A DNA stretch of 6,007 bases from CAZKJL01 sp964611095 (lineage in GTDB: Bacteria > Patescibacteriota > Gracilibacteria > Peribacterales > Peribacteraceae): NCBI GenBank assembly GCA_964611095.1, contig CAZSWJ010000033.1, forward strand, positions 1-6,007, in the 5' to 3' direction. Position numbers and translations under genes: made by a program. The notes under the pieces were generated by a model that saw only the letters and a list, made by a program, of their open reading frames with translations, was not told where the DNA came from and did not search any database. Below, piece after piece: positions 5,703 to 6,007 of this stretch (within the stretch, counting starts at the first letter, position 1; the number at the start of each line of letters is the position of its first letter).

Positions 5703-5737
5703 CATGGCTGTGGGCCCTAATATGGCAAAAAGCCATG
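5703..5737. repeat. Inverted repeats upstream of the operon promoter (possible operator)
   Basis: CATGGCT at 5703-5709 is mirrored by AGCCATG at 5731-5737, and a further ATGGC at 5722-5726 forms a short dyad with GCCAT at 5732-5736 around five A residues. A GGGCCC palindrome sits between them at 5712-5717. The cluster begins 4 bp upstream of the -35 box, where an activator or repressor could bind. Repeats this short can occur by chance, so the regulatory role is an inference. Confidence 0.35.
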
Positions 5738-5827
5738 TTTAAAGACGTTATACGATACCCATAGACCGTCATGGAGCCAAGACGCAGACGAGACACGGTT
5801 GAACTACCGTAACGCCGTCCCCTGCCT

Positions 5828-5833
5828 TACATT
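5828..5833 (+). promoter_or_regulatory. Possible -10 box (TACATT) for the rightmost gene
   Basis: TACATT matches the -10 consensus at 4 of 6 positions and lies eight bases before the ATG at 5842, the same leaderless geometry seen at 642-654 and 1704-1719. A TTGAAC at 5799-5804 is too far away (23 bp) to be a normal -35 partner, so the call is weak. Confidence 0.25.
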
Positions 5834-5841
5834 GTTCGGTA

Positions 5842-6007
5842 ATGCATCACGAACACGGACACGGGTGGCACAAACCGATCCTGTGGAGCTGTGCTGCGCT
5901 TGCCATATTCAGCGCAGCGTCGGCGTTGTGGATCGCGTGGTACTTGCTCGCACCCGCCGCACACGCGGGTGACGCCGAGGTGTACTGGTCCATCGGACGC
6001 GGCATGC
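5842..6007 (+). CDS. Membrane-anchored protein with His-rich N-terminus, 5' fragment (possibly MltG-like)
   Basis: Only the first 55 codons are in the window. Residues 1-11 are histidine-rich (MHHEHGHGWHK, five His), residues 13-37 form a hydrophobic membrane anchor or uncleaved signal (PILWSC to WYLLAP), and the chain then continues outside with AGDAEVYWSIGRGM (42-55). A short anchor followed by a strand of the form VxxxIxxG is how MltG/YceG-type endolytic lytic transglycosylases begin, which makes that family a candidate, but so little is visible that other anchored proteins are equally possible. An in-frame TGA at 5800-5802 with no ATG, GTG or TTG start after it before 5842 fixes the start. 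It is divergent from the isocyanide synthase-like operon, and no Shine-Dalgarno sequence precedes it. Confidence 0.65.
   Translation, partial: MHHEHGHGWHKPILWSCAALAIFSAASALWIAWYLLAPAAHAGDAEVYWSIGRGM

Noticed and set aside
5771..5812. A 13-codon reading frame (MEPRRRRDTVELP) upstream of the rightmost gene, as a possible leader peptide
   Set aside because: It has no ribosome binding site, no attenuator-like hairpin after it and no runs of a regulatory amino acid other than arginine. Frames this short occur by chance.
1..6007. Search for tRNA/rRNA genes, CRISPR arrays, insertion sequences and att sites
   Set aside because: I see no cloverleaf-like segment, no regularly spaced direct repeats, no transposase-like protein and no terminal inverted repeats. 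The window is almost fully coding.

Overview
The window looks like a piece of a Candidate Phyla Radiation (Patescibacteria) chromosome, most likely of the Peregrinibacteria/Peribacteria type. This is an inference from several traits: very tight gene packing, almost no Shine-Dalgarno sequences, -10 boxes placed so that messages would start at or near the start codon, a secreted protein with a poly-serine linker, and a DUF3048 lipoprotein. TGA ends a gene at 1278-1280, so the standard code fits better than the TGA=Gly code of Gracilibacteria and Absconditabacteria. By eye the coding sequence is moderately GC-rich, while the main promoter region is clearly AT-rich.

Left part (1-2603): an uncharacterised 211-aa protein (4-639, +); a cytoplasmic transglutaminase-like protein with a visible Cys/His/Asp triad (654-1280, +); a small secreted protein with six cysteines and a serine-rich linker (1281-1688, -), which meets the transglutaminase gene stop to stop with no base between them; and a DUF3048/YerB-like lipoprotein (1719-2603, +). 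The last two are divergent, their start codons 30 bp apart, with overlapping putative promoters.

Central part (2602-5699, minus strand): a self-contained three-gene operon and the most interesting part of the window. A near-consensus sigma70-type promoter (TTGACA, 17 bp, TAAAAT; 5699-5671) precedes (i) a 431-aa protein of the isocyanide synthase / dityrosine (PvcA/IsnA/DIT1) family, (ii) a 338-aa protein I do not recognise, which starts on the stop codon of the first (TAATG overlap), and (iii) a 220-aa cupin resembling cysteine dioxygenase-type thiol dioxygenases. A strong intrinsic terminator follows at 2639-2602. Isocyanide synthases usually sit beside a 2-oxoglutarate-dependent oxygenase (PvcB/IsnB). 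Here that place seems to be taken by a different iron-cupin type plus an orphan protein, which suggests an undescribed small-molecule pathway. Such a pathway would be unusual in an organism with a reduced genome.

Right part (5700-6007): a 197-bp divergent intergenic region (5645-5841) with inverted ATGGC/GCCAT repeats just upstream of the operon promoter, then the first 55 codons of a membrane-anchored protein with a histidine-rich N-terminus. It may be an MltG-like lytic transglycosylase, but only the anchor and the first few extracytoplasmic residues are visible.
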